Positions 1-6,271 of a stretch of 7,668 nucleotides of DNA are shown piece after piece (positions within the stretch are counted from its first letter, which is position 1; every line of letters starts with the position of its first letter). The notes beneath the pieces are model-generated. The model searched no databases. It was given only the letters and a program-made list of their open reading frames with translations, and had not been told where the DNA came from. The stretch is taken from positions 1 to 7,668 of the forward strand of contig CAMONF010000261.1 of the NCBI GenBank assembly GCA_946620335.1. Direction: 5' to 3'. The DNA comes from an uncultured Clostridia bacterium. Lineage in GTDB: Bacteria > Bacillota > Clostridia > Lachnospirales > Lachnospiraceae. The translations under genes were made by a program, and so were the position numbers.

Positions 1-60
1 GAGTTCCCGAATCCGGGTAATCCGCCTAAGTTCTGCCCGAATTGCGGTAGTAAGATCTGA
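1..60 (+). pseudogene. 3' fragment of a zinc-ribbon coding sequence, inverted copy of the SPFH gene end
   Basis: Read in frame from base 1, this encodes 19 residues ending in a CPNCGSKI motif and a TGA stop at 58-60, followed by TAG. It is base-for-base the same as the last 60 bases of the minus-strand SPFH gene (230 down to 171). Either it is the tail of a second, convergent zinc-ribbon gene that starts outside the window, or it is not a separate locus at all and reflects a fold-back at a contig end. Identity without a single difference over 60 bases favours the artefact or a very recent inversion-duplication. Confidence 0.5.
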
Positions 61-170
61 TAGGGAAACTGGGAAACTGGGAATCAGGGACGGTTCCTTT
101 TCCCACTTTTCGTTTTAACGAAAAGTGGGAAAAGGAACCGTCCCTGATTCCCATTTTCCCAGTTTCCCTA
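61..170. repeat. REP/MITE-like palindromic intergenic element
   Basis: This 110-base palindrome would fold into a stem of about 54 base pairs with one mismatch and a two-base loop. It begins directly after the coding stop. Each arm holds short GGGAAACT direct repeats and a GGGACGGTTCC-type motif. From memory, GGGACGGTTC-type palindromes are common in intergenic regions of clostridia and have been linked to RAYT (IS200-like, Y1) transposases, but I cannot confirm a family here. No transposase is in the window. Transcripts of the SPFH gene would run into this hairpin, which could stabilise the 3' end or help termination, although no U-tract follows it. Confidence 0.6.
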
Positions 171-1531
171 TCAGATCTTACTACCGCAATTCGGGCAGAA
201 CTTAGGCGGATTACCCGGATTCGGGAACTCCCATCCGCACTTCGGGCAGGCTGTGGGCGCTGCTGCCGGTCTCGGGGAACCGCACTCGCTGCAGAACTTC
301 CCGGTGTTGACATGTCCGCAGGAGCAAGTCCAGCTACCGGCGGGAACGACTACAGGCTTCGGAGACCCGCACTCGCTGCAGAACTTTTCGGTGGTGACCG
401 CTCCGCAGGGGCAGGGCCAGGAAACGGCGGGGCGGGGGGGGGGGGTTGCTTCGTGGGCTGTTGCGTCTGCGGCGGGGCGGCGCCTGGCGGCAGGGGGGAG
501 GATCCGTCCCCGCCCCCTGCCATGCCGCCCATCATGCCGAGGCCGGCAAAGCCTGTCACGGCGCCGGCGGTGTTCCCGGCTGCGGTATTCATGGCCTGGG
601 TCTGACCCATGCCCATGTAAGCGCCCAGCATGGAGGGGTCGGAGTAGCCCTTAGTCTCCTGGTACTTGGTGATCTGGGTGCGGCTCTGCTCGTCCACATC
701 CATCATGCCGATGGCGATGCGGAACATGGAGATACCGCGGCCCTCTTCCCAGGAATCGTCCAGAATGGCGTCGACGGTCTTGGTGAGCTCGCCTTCATTG
801 GCTGCAATGTCGGTATATCCGATCTTGAGCCTGGAGAGCTGGCCGACACCCTGGCGGATGGCGGCGATGGCTTCCGTCTTGATTTGAAGCTCAATGTCGT
901 TCTTGGTAATGAGACCATTGTTGTCTCCGCCCGCCTTGGCAGCGCCGATGACAGCGAAGAACTTGGCCGGATCAGTGATCTGGATGGAGTAAACGCCGTT
1001 GCCTCTCAGGGTCGTCGCGATGTGCCAGCAGGGCCTGTCAGTGGCGAAATCTCTCTCCCAGTGATCGAAGGTGATGTTGCCGGAGCCCCACTTGAAGCCC
1101 TGGATCTCACCCATGTTGATGTAGTAGACTCTCTGCGTATTGGTGCGCTGGCCGCCTGCCTGGAACTGCTGCAGAAGGCTGGCTGCCAAAGCCTTCAGGC
1201 CCTTATTCTCGCCCGCGAACAGGGAGGGAGCTGCGGAGGCGTCGAAAGTATACCGGCCGGGTTCCGCACAGAAATCGACGATGGCGCCGTTCTCCACCAG
1301 GACCATGCACTGGTTCTCCTGGACGTCGATGCCGGAGCCGGAGGTGATGATGTTGTCATCGCCGCCCCGGTTCCTGGAGTTCCTGCCGACGATCTTGTTG
1401 CCGCGCTTCATGAGAATGCCGCCCGACATGTCGCCGCTCTCAAAATACTCAGTCCAGAGGCTGGAAGCGGTTGTGTTCAGGGCACTGCTTGCTGCGCCGA
1501 GCACATTGGCTGCTAATTTAATTAATCCCAT
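171..1531 (-). CDS. SPFH-domain (YdjI-like) protein with zinc-ribbon tail, frameshifted at a poly-C run
   Basis: The likely product is a cytoplasmic SPFH/flotillin-related scaffold resembling B. subtilis YdjI and the 'virion core protein-like' family. The ATG at 1531 follows AAAGGAG with a 7-base gap. The SPFH region spans roughly residues 60-290. It is followed by a Met/Gly/Ala-rich segment (300-340) and a Pro-rich linker. As written, the frame stops at 350 after 393 residues, the last 30 or so being unlike any fold. One base more (or two fewer) in the 12-C run at 445-434 opens a frame of about 60 codons with three Cys-pair zinc ribbons, ending TGA TAG at 171. The product would then be about 453 residues. 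The restored tail is clearly the original coding sequence. Sequencing error, phase variation, ribosomal -1 slippage or a true mutation are all possible. It is the last gene of the minus-strand cluster. Confidence 0.85.
246..419 (-). repeat. Two tandem 29-codon zinc-ribbon units in the SPFH tail
   Basis: In the restored frame, two 87-base units follow each other without a gap (419-333 and 332-246). Each begins with Trp and carries C-x-C followed by the block KFCSECGSP. A third, different ribbon (CPKC ... CPNC) follows, down to the stop at 171. The two units share an almost identical 19-base block at 281-299 and 368-386, consistent with internal duplication. Confidence 0.8.
434..445. repeat. 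12-base G homopolymer inside the SPFH gene (C on the coding strand)
   Basis: An uninterrupted run of 12 G lies where the coding strand encodes the Pro linker between the SPFH body and the zinc-ribbon tail (K361 Q362, then four Pro codons). A run of 13 or 10 restores the downstream zinc-ribbon frame; 12 does not. Long mononucleotide runs slip readily in replication, transcription and sequencing. Confidence 0.95.
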
Positions 1532-1591
1532 AACTGTACTCCTTTCCCAATAGGGTTCATGCCGGTGGCCAAAAATCTCCCACTGGCCTTT

Positions 1592-1620
1592 ATTATCTCA
1601 CAAAAGTCAGCCGTTGGCGA
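1592..1620 (-). promoter_or_regulatory. Possible SigA-type promoter for the SPFH gene
   Basis: On the minus strand, TCGCCA (1620-1615) and GATAAT (1597-1592) are separated by 17 bases, about 60 bases upstream of the ATG at 1531. The -10 box is good and the -35 box is weak. The 142-base gap between the receiver-fusion gene and the SPFH gene leaves room for a separate promoter. I see no clear terminator or ECF-type (GAAC / CGT) promoter in that gap. Confidence 0.35.
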
Positions 1621-1673
1621 CTAATAAAAGATACATTTTACAAGAAGTTCACAGAAATCTGATTATGGAGGCT

Positions 1674-2531
1674 TTATTTCCTCGACTTGACCAGCTCTTC
1701 TATGGTCGCCAGGAGGACATCCACATCGATGGGCTTCAGAAGGTATTTATTTACCCCGGCCTCCATAGCTGCTTCGATCTCCACCGGGTCCGAATCCGAT
1801 GATATGGCCGCGATAGGAATCGAACGCTTCATGGGATCCTTCATACCTCGTATGGCTGCGCTGGCCATGATCCCATTCATGTTGGGCATGTAGACATCCA
1901 TGACGATGGCGGAATAATAACCTGCCGGTTTCTCATCCACCATATTGAGGGCCTCCTGACCGTCGGCCGCCTCCTCCACGAGGTAGCCGCCCATCCGTAA
2001 CTGAATGCCCAGAATGATTTTGTGTAGAACGCTGTCCTCCGCCACCAGGATGATATGCTTCTTGTCCAGGGCCTGCTCAATGAGGGCCAGCTTCTGCATG
2101 TCCGCCCCGTACTTTTTGCCGATCCGGTAACCGTCACGGCTGGACGCGCGATAGACTTTGCGGTAATCATCCAGATACATGAGGTAATAGTTCGCGCCCT
2201 TGTCCTTCTCCAGGGCCAATAGCCGAATGTCCACATCTGCAAATGACTGCAGATCCTCGATCATGGCAAAGGCAACTTTGAACTGTTCGCGCACAAACGA
2301 GTGCTCATGTATATCCGTCAGGGTATAGCCGGCCCGCTCCATCATATTGTGAAGCCGGTGCCACTGGTCCCGCAGATATTTTTCCGGGATCAGAATGTCT
2401 ATATCCTCGGAGGATAGGTCCATCCCCAGCCGCCTCTCCAGGCCCAGCGAGCCGAAAAGCAGCGGCGTGATCGAGAATGTCTGGTTGAGGAGGCGGGCAA
2501 TTCTCAGAAATTCAAGATATTTCTCTTCCAT
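1674..2531 (-). CDS. Nucleotidyltransferase-like domain fused to a response-regulator receiver domain
   Basis: This 285-residue cytoplasmic protein has two domains. Residues 1-150 resemble the nucleotidyltransferase (MNT/KNTase-like) fold: G27-S28, then D43-x-D45, with D101 as candidate third acidic residue. The domain is related to small uncharacterised clostridial proteins. Residues 158-283 form a complete CheY-like receiver: acidic pair E165-D166, phosphoacceptor D212 in MDVYMPNMNG, S244 at the Ser/Thr switch position, and K266-P267. All key receiver residues are present, so it should be phosphorylatable. There is no DNA-binding output domain, so the nucleotidyltransferase-like part is presumably the output or the partner-binding part. 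The ATG at 2531 follows a GGCGG-type site at about 10 bases. The gene lies between the YdjH-like and YdjI-like genes on the same strand. No histidine kinase is in the window. The substrate is unknown. Confidence 0.85.
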   Translation of the reverse strand: MEEKYLEFLRIARLLNQTFSITPLLFGSLGLERRLGMDLSSEDIDILIPEKYLRDQWHRLHNMMERAGYTLTDIHEHSFVREQFKVAFAMIEDLQSFADVDIRLLALEKDKGANYYLMYLDDYRKVYRASSRDGYRIGKKYGADMQKLALIEQALDKKHIILVAEDSVLHKIILGIQLRMGGYLVEEAADGQEALNMVDEKPAGYYSAIVMDVYMPNMNGIMASAAIRGMKDPMKRSIPIAAISSDSDPVEIEAAMEAGVNKYLLKPIDVDVLLATIEELVKSRK

Positions 2532-2579
2532 CGATTCGTATCCGCCTTTCGTGTTTTGCTATTTCAGGAATAATGGAAA

Positions 2580-2608
2580 ATGATAACATGCCTTTGGGCC
2601 GATCAAAA
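2580..2608 (-). promoter_or_regulatory. Weak candidate promoter upstream of the nucleotidyltransferase-receiver gene
   Basis: TATCAT (2585-2580, minus) with an upstream TG in extended -10 position lies 17 bases from TTTTGA (2608-2603), which overlaps the stop codon of the TPM gene. The -35 match is poor, so transcription by read-through from the upstream genes is equally likely. Confidence 0.25.
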
Positions 2609-3475
2609 ATGGCCGCCGCCACCGGAGAAACTGCCGCCACCGCCGGAGAAGCCGCCGCCGGAGTGGGTTCCACCGGAGAAACCGCCACCGCCGCCTCCTG
2701 AGTCTGTATTCCGCACGATCCTGTGGCTGGTCACATTCTTGCCCAGGAATACAGAGTTGGAAGCCACCTTCCGGTAGTGTTTGGCCTTGACGGCAATTTT
2801 TGCATTGTGGACGGGCTGCGCCAGGGAGTGCTTGCCGACTAATCCCAGAATCGTAAACACAGAGAGGATGAGGCTCACGATGAGCGATCCGGCCGTCGGC
2901 ACTGCTGCTGCCCAGACATTTTCAAGCCGGTATACGTCCTCGATGAACTCGAGGATGGCACCGTAGTAATCGCCGCTGGCAGCGTATTCGAGGGCATCAT
3001 CGTAAACCTTCGAGTGGAAGTCCACATACTTTTCAGCTGCGTACTTTCCGTGCCCCATGGTGTAAATGACCCGGTTGTTCATGTCTATGATCATGGCCAG
3101 GCAGTCATCCGTGAAGCCGTTGTCCATGTAGAACTGCTCCAGGTACTGCGCGCTGGTCGTGGTCTCGTAATTGAGATCGCTCGGGACGACGTTGGACGTC
3201 AGGATAAAGATGTCGCAGCCCTTCTGGCTCTGAACCTCCAGGATCCGCTCTGTGAGGGCAGCCTCTCCTGCTTCTGTGAGCAGGTCGGCGTAATCGTAAA
3301 CCCTTGCGGTATTGTCCTCCACATAGGGCATATAGAACTCCGTCCCGTTGTTGGAGGTCCAGGGGCCGCTGCCGTGAAGATCGGAATCTTCAGCGGCCAT
3401 GACCGCGAAAGGCGCAGCGAGTAGAAGGATAAGCGCCAAAAGGAGGGAAGGAAGAACTTTTTTCATGGAATTCAT
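2603..3475 (-). CDS. TPM-domain protein, secreted and membrane-anchored (YdjH-like)
   Basis: The 290-residue product has an N-terminal signal peptide (basic MKK, hydrophobic 8-24, AMA-like cleavage near residue 27). A TPM (TLP18.3/Psb32/MOLO-1) domain lies at about 58-185, beginning VYDYADLLT. A transmembrane helix follows at about 188-213, then a basic segment, then a Gly/Ser/Phe-rich tail (259-290) typical of YgcG/YdjH-type proteins. The TPM domain should face outside, with the tail on the cytoplasmic side. The gene overlaps the upstream zinc-ribbon gene as TGATG. I chose the ATG at 3475 because GGGGG lies 7 bases upstream; a GTG at 3478 and an ATG at 3466 in the same frame are alternatives. 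In B. subtilis the homologue works with YdjG and YdjI as a membrane complex linked to PspA. The exact biochemical role is not known. Confidence 0.88.
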   Translation of the reverse strand: MNSMKKVLPSLLLALILLLAAPFAVMAAEDSDLHGSGPWTSNNGTEFYMPYVEDNTARVYDYADLLTEAGEAALTERILEVQSQKGCDIFILTSNVVPSDLNYETTTSAQYLEQFYMDNGFTDDCLAMIIDMNNRVIYTMGHGKYAAEKYVDFHSKVYDDALEYAASGDYYGAILEFIEDVYRLENVWAAAVPTAGSLIVSLILSVFTILGLVGKHSLAQPVHNAKIAVKAKHYRKVASNSVFLGKNVTSHRIVRNTDSGGGGGGFSGGTHSGGGFSGGGGSFSGGGGHF

Positions 3476-4560
3476 CACATCACCCCCATTATTCTGATGA
3501 TCATCATGACCAGCTGGGATATGGCGAACACGGCACCGGCGTACTTGGCGATCTTGAAGGGATCCTTGGGGATGTCGCCCATCATCTTGCCCGTCTGTCC
3601 GTTCATGCCGAAGATGTATTTTTTACCCTTGTACTCGGTGTACATCATCCAGACAGGAATCATGGCATATTTGGCGTCCTCGTTCTTCCAGGAGAACCTC
3701 TCGTGGGAGATCGTGGTGGAGTCAAAGCGGCCGCTGACATTGGACATGATGGCGCTGGTCATGGCTGATTTCGCACGGTTCTTGGCCCGGTGTTCATTTT
3801 TGGCGGCATCCTCGTCCCACTTCTGGGTGTAGAAGCCGGCCAGGTAGGCGCTGTTGAATTCCTTGAGCTTGGAGAAATCAAAGGGCTCGATGGAATCCAT
3901 GAGATCGTTGTCCATCTCCTTCAAGGCGTCGGCGGGAATGTTCTCAAAGATGCCGTTCGCCTCCTCGTTGACCCGGTAACGGGAGACCTCCGTGTAGGAT
4001 ATGTCGCCGGTGGTCCACATCCGCGTCTTCCTGCCTTCGATTTCCACGTCCGCGTCCCCTTCGAAGGAATAGAGCCAGAAGGGGATGTACATACCCTTGA
4101 TCTTCTCAATGGTGGATTTTCTGGTGAACATGGTCGGCGTGAGCGGTGAGCTCTTGCAGAGGTCCAGATAGGCCTTTTTCACTTCCTCCTTGGTCTTTAT
4201 GAAGGGAAGGACGTAATCCGGGCGGAAGGCGCCCTGGATATTGCCTTCCATGGTGATGGCGCGGTTGCAGTAGACGCAGGTGGTGGCCACTGTATCCTTG
4301 GCGGTAATGACTTCGGCGCCGCAGTGGGGGCATTTGTATACGACCAGATCTCCGGTCGAGTCATCCGTTGACTGGGCGCCTTCGGTCAGAACTTCTTCCG
4401 CCGGGACTGCCTGCTGCTCTGCCTCCGCTTTGGCGTCCTCCTCCGTGTAATTGTATTCGGAAGGATCAAAGGTGGAACCGCAGTATTCACAGCTGAGCTT
4501 CCCGGTTTTAGGGTCGAAGTAAAGCTCGGCACCGCAGACCTTGCAGTTATATTTTGCCAA
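3475..4560 (-). CDS. Double zinc-ribbon protein with C-terminal membrane segment (YdjG-like)
   Basis: The 361-residue product is of the type often labelled 'TFIIB-type zinc ribbon' and sometimes misannotated as PriA helicase; no helicase motifs are present. Two four-Cys zinc ribbons lie at the N-terminus: C6/C9/C24/C27 and C77/C80/C95/C98, separated by an acidic Glu/Ala-rich linker. A conserved body follows with aromatic-rich blocks (MYIPFWLY, IPVWMMYTEY), and a C-terminal hydrophobic helix covers about the last 22 residues. I place the start at the TTG at 4560, because AAGGAG ends 6 bases before it. An in-frame TTG at 4581 would put this ribosome site inside the gene. It is the first gene after the promoter at 4639-4667 and is translationally coupled to the TPM gene. 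Its family role is in a YdjGHI-type membrane-stress complex; the molecular activity is unknown. Confidence 0.87.
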   Translation of the reverse strand: MAKYNCKVCGAELYFDPKTGKLSCEYCGSTFDPSEYNYTEEDAKAEAEQQAVPAEEVLTEGAQSTDDSTGDLVVYKCPHCGAEVITAKDTVATTCVYCNRAITMEGNIQGAFRPDYVLPFIKTKEEVKKAYLDLCKSSPLTPTMFTRKSTIEKIKGMYIPFWLYSFEGDADVEIEGRKTRMWTTGDISYTEVSRYRVNEEANGIFENIPADALKEMDNDLMDSIEPFDFSKLKEFNSAYLAGFYTQKWDEDAAKNEHRAKNRAKSAMTSAIMSNVSGRFDSTTISHERFSWKNEDAKYAMIPVWMMYTEYKGKKYIFGMNGQTGKMMGDIPKDPFKIAKYAGAVFAISQLVMMIIRIMGVM

Positions 4561-4566
4561 TTTTTT

Positions 4567-4572
4567 CTCCTT
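4567..4572 (-). promoter_or_regulatory. Ribosome binding site that sets a TTG start
   Basis: AAGGAG on the minus strand, six A bases before the TTG at 4560. It decides the start of the zinc-ribbon gene against the longer reading from 4581. Confidence 0.8.
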
Positions 4573-4638
4573 TCCAGACAAATAAGGACAAATCTCCCCT
4601 CCCTGTCTGAGAAATCGGTGATACGCTATTATTTATTC

Positions 4639-4667
4639 ATTATAAATGTAAGGTCCCTTGAAATCAA
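4639..4667 (-). promoter_or_regulatory. SigA-type promoter of the zinc-ribbon/TPM operon
   Basis: TTGATT (4667-4662) and a consensus TATAAT (4644-4639) are spaced by 17 bases on the minus strand, giving a leader of about 70 bases. The B. subtilis ydjFGHI operon is controlled by SigW. I find no SigW-like GAAAC / CGTA pair here, so this cluster may be expressed as housekeeping. Confidence 0.7.
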
Positions 4668-4669
4668 GA

Positions 4670-4703
4670 ATGCCTGCGGAAGATTCTCCTCTCCCGCAGG
4701 CAT
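4670..4703 (-). terminator. Intrinsic-terminator-like hairpin after glyS
   Basis: A perfect 10-base stem, ATGCCTGCGG paired with CCGCAGGCAT, has a 14-base loop and begins 14 bases after the glyS stop. The sequence after the stem (TCTTGATTTC) is only moderately T-rich, so termination may be incomplete. That flank overlaps the -35 box of the next operon. Confidence 0.7.
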
Positions 4704-4716
4704 ATTGATCTTACTA

Positions 4717-6162
4717 TTAGAAGGTGATGCGCTCGGCCAGGTAGGCATCCAGATCCTCGATCTTGACGCGGACCTGTTCCATGGTATCACGCTCACGGAT
4801 GGTGACGGAGCCGTCGGTCTCGGAGTCGAAGTCGTAGGTGATGCAGAAGGGCGTTCCGATCTCGTCCTGTCTTCTGTAACGCTTGCCGATGTTTCCGCGG
4901 TCGTCGTACTCGCAGTTGTACTTCTTGCAGAGGTCCATATAGATCTTCTCGGCCGGCTCAGCAAGCTTTTTGGACAGCGGCAGAACCGCAGCCTTGACCG
5001 GAGCCAGGACCGGATGGAAATGCAGGACCGTGCGGACATCGTTCTTGGCTTCGTCCAGGACTTCCTCGTCGTAGGCGGCGCAGAGGAAGGCCAGCGTCAT
5101 ACGGTCGACACCCAGCGAAGGCTCGACGACGTAAGGCAGATAACGCTCCTTGGTCTCATCGTCGAAGTAGGTGAGGTCGACGCCGGAGACCTCCTGGTGG
5201 CGGCCCAGGTCGTAGTCAGTGCGGTCGGCAATGCCCCAGAGCTCGCCCCAGCCGAAGGGGAAGAGGAACTCGACGTCCGTGGTACCCTTGGAATAGAAGG
5301 AAAGCTCTTCCGGATCATGGTCGCGGAAACGAAGCTCCTCAGGCTTTAAGCCGAGGTCGAAGAGCCACTTCTTGGCGAAGGCCTTCCAGTACTCGAACCA
5401 GTCGAGGTCGGTGCCGGGCTTGCAGAAGAACTCCAGCTCCATCTGCTCGAACTCACGGGTGCGGAAGGTGAAGTTGCCGGGCGTGATTTCATTTCTGAAG
5501 GACTTGCCGATCTGGCCGATGCCGAAGGGAATCTTCTTGCGGGAAGTTCTCTGAACGTTCTTGAAGTTGGTGAAGATACCCTGCGCGGTCTCGGGACGGA
5601 GATAAACGGTGTTCTTGGCATCTTCGGTAACGCCCTGGAAGGTCTTGAACATGAGGTTGAACTGGCGGATGCCGGTGAAGTTGTGCTTGCCGCAGGTCGG
5701 GCAGGCGATCTGCTTCTCCTCGATGAAGGCCTCCATCTGCTCGTTGGTCCAGCCGTCGACGCTGCCCAGAGGAGCCATATCGACGCCGTATTCGGCCTTA
5801 TCCTTCTCATTCAGAGGGATCTTGTGCTCATGGCAGTAGTCCTCGATCAGCTTGTCGGCGCGGAAGCGCTCATGGCACTCGCGGCAGTCCATCAGCGGAT
5901 CGGAGAATCCGCCCAGGTGACCGGAGGCGACCCAGGTCTGGGGATTCATCAGAATAGCGGCGTCCAGACCGACATTGTAGCGGTTTTCCTGGACGAACTT
6001 CTGCCACCAGGCGCGCTTGACGTTGTTCTTCAGCTCCACGCCGAGAGGACCGTAGTCCCAGGTGTTGGCGAGGCCGCCGTAGATTTCGCTGCCGGCAAAG
6101 ATGAAACCGCGGTTTTTGCAGAGGGCAACGATCTTGTCCATGGTTTTTTCGGAGTTTTTCAT
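4717..6162 (-). CDS. glyS: Glycyl-tRNA synthetase (single-chain, class II)
   Basis: This enzyme attaches glycine to tRNA-Gly in the cytoplasm, using ATP. The product has 481 residues, close to the usual length of the alpha-2 type. Class II motif 2 lies at about 221-246 (FRTREFEQMELEFF, with R234/R236/E237). Motif 3 is at 347-360, with GVDRM and the ATP-binding R354. The substrate block YLRPETAQGIF is at 187-197. Two Cys pairs (C93/C96, C154/C157) sit in the insertion region. The anticodon-binding domain is at about 375-481. The frame is open back to 6330, but that stretch crosses the promoter. The ATG at 6162 has AAAGGA 5 bases upstream and gives the family N-terminus. It is transcribed alone, divergently from coaX. 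The leader is only about 50 bases, so there is no T-box. Confidence 0.97.
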   Translation of the reverse strand: MKNSEKTMDKIVALCKNRGFIFAGSEIYGGLANTWDYGPLGVELKNNVKRAWWQKFVQENRYNVGLDAAILMNPQTWVASGHLGGFSDPLMDCRECHERFRADKLIEDYCHEHKIPLNEKDKAEYGVDMAPLGSVDGWTNEQMEAFIEEKQIACPTCGKHNFTGIRQFNLMFKTFQGVTEDAKNTVYLRPETAQGIFTNFKNVQRTSRKKIPFGIGQIGKSFRNEITPGNFTFRTREFEQMELEFFCKPGTDLDWFEYWKAFAKKWLFDLGLKPEELRFRDHDPEELSFYSKGTTDVEFLFPFGWGELWGIADRTDYDLGRHQEVSGVDLTYFDDETKERYLPYVVEPSLGVDRMTLAFLCAAYDEEVLDEAKNDVRTVLHFHPVLAPVKAAVLPLSKKLAEPAEKIYMDLCKKYNCEYDDRGNIGKRYRRQDEIGTPFCITYDFDSETDGSVTIRERDTMEQVRVKIEDLDAYLAERITF

Positions 6163-6175
6163 GTGAGTCCTTTCC

Positions 6176-6192
6176 CGCGGCTGGCTGCCGCG
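6176..6192 (-). promoter_or_regulatory. GC-rich hairpin just upstream of the glyS ribosome site
   Basis: CGCGGC (6192-6187) and GCCGCG (6181-6176) form a 6-base-pair stem with a 5-base loop. The stem ends two bases before the AAAGGA site (6173-6168). It could affect ribosome access or mRNA stability; no known riboswitch class fits so small a leader. Confidence 0.5.
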
Positions 6193-6217
6193 TAAAACGT
6201 TAAAATTTGACTTGGAT

Positions 6218-6246
6218 ACTATAGCACAAATGATCTTCTGCCGCAA
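6218..6246 (-). promoter_or_regulatory. Promoter of glyS (extended -10)
   Basis: TTGCGG (6246-6241) and TATAGT (6223-6218) are 17 bases apart on the minus strand, with TGC immediately before the -10 box (extended -10). The start would fall near 6211, about 50 bases before the ATG. Confidence 0.65.
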
Positions 6247-6271
6247 CAGTTGACAGAAAACTGACGCACAA

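Larger units (their letters stand above)
1..230. repeat. Large near-perfect inverted repeat (114-base arms)
   Basis: Bases 1-114 are the reverse complement of 117-230, with a TT centre at 115-116. I find one mismatch (C at 77 against T at 154). The inner 110 bases (61-170) are an intergenic palindrome. The outer 60 bases on each side are two inverted copies of the same coding end, a zinc-ribbon C-terminus followed by TGA and TAG. The arm reaches the first base of the window, so its true left limit is unknown. It could be a genuine tail-to-tail duplication, or a fold-back artefact in which an assembler passed through the inner palindrome and copied the opposite strand. Confidence 0.95.

Noticed and set aside
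61..170. Classical intrinsic terminator for the SPFH gene
   Set aside because: The hairpin is far longer than usual and has no T-run after it on the coding strand. It is better described as a repeat element with possible termination effect.
26..313. Minus-strand open frame of 95 codons across the palindrome
   Set aside because: It runs through the intergenic hairpin and out of frame through the zinc-ribbon tail. No ribosome site or family resemblance.
446..1516. Long plus-strand open frame (356 codons) opposite the SPFH gene
   Set aside because: It is an antisense shadow caused by high GC. The minus-strand frame has a recognisable family, a good ribosome site and domain structure, while this one shows none.
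2580..2777. Pro-rich plus-strand open frame
   Set aside because: It is the complement of the Gly-rich tail of the TPM protein, not a gene.
3475..4560. PriA-like helicase
   Set aside because: Such proteins are often labelled this way because of their Cys pairs, but there are no Walker or helicase motifs and the protein ends in a membrane helix.
4561..4638. SigW-type promoter, expected from the B. subtilis operon
   Set aside because: A CGTA occurs in the leader but there is no GAAAC at a suitable distance.
5683..6195. Plus-strand open frame of 170 codons
   Set aside because: It lies wholly opposite glyS and shows no family features. The same applies to the 243-codon frame at 4618-5349, most of which lies opposite glyS.
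6250..6255. Perfect TTGACA as a -35 box for coaX
   Set aside because: It is 38 bases from the TATAAT at 6294, far outside allowed spacing. TTGAAA at 6272 with a 16-base spacer fits.
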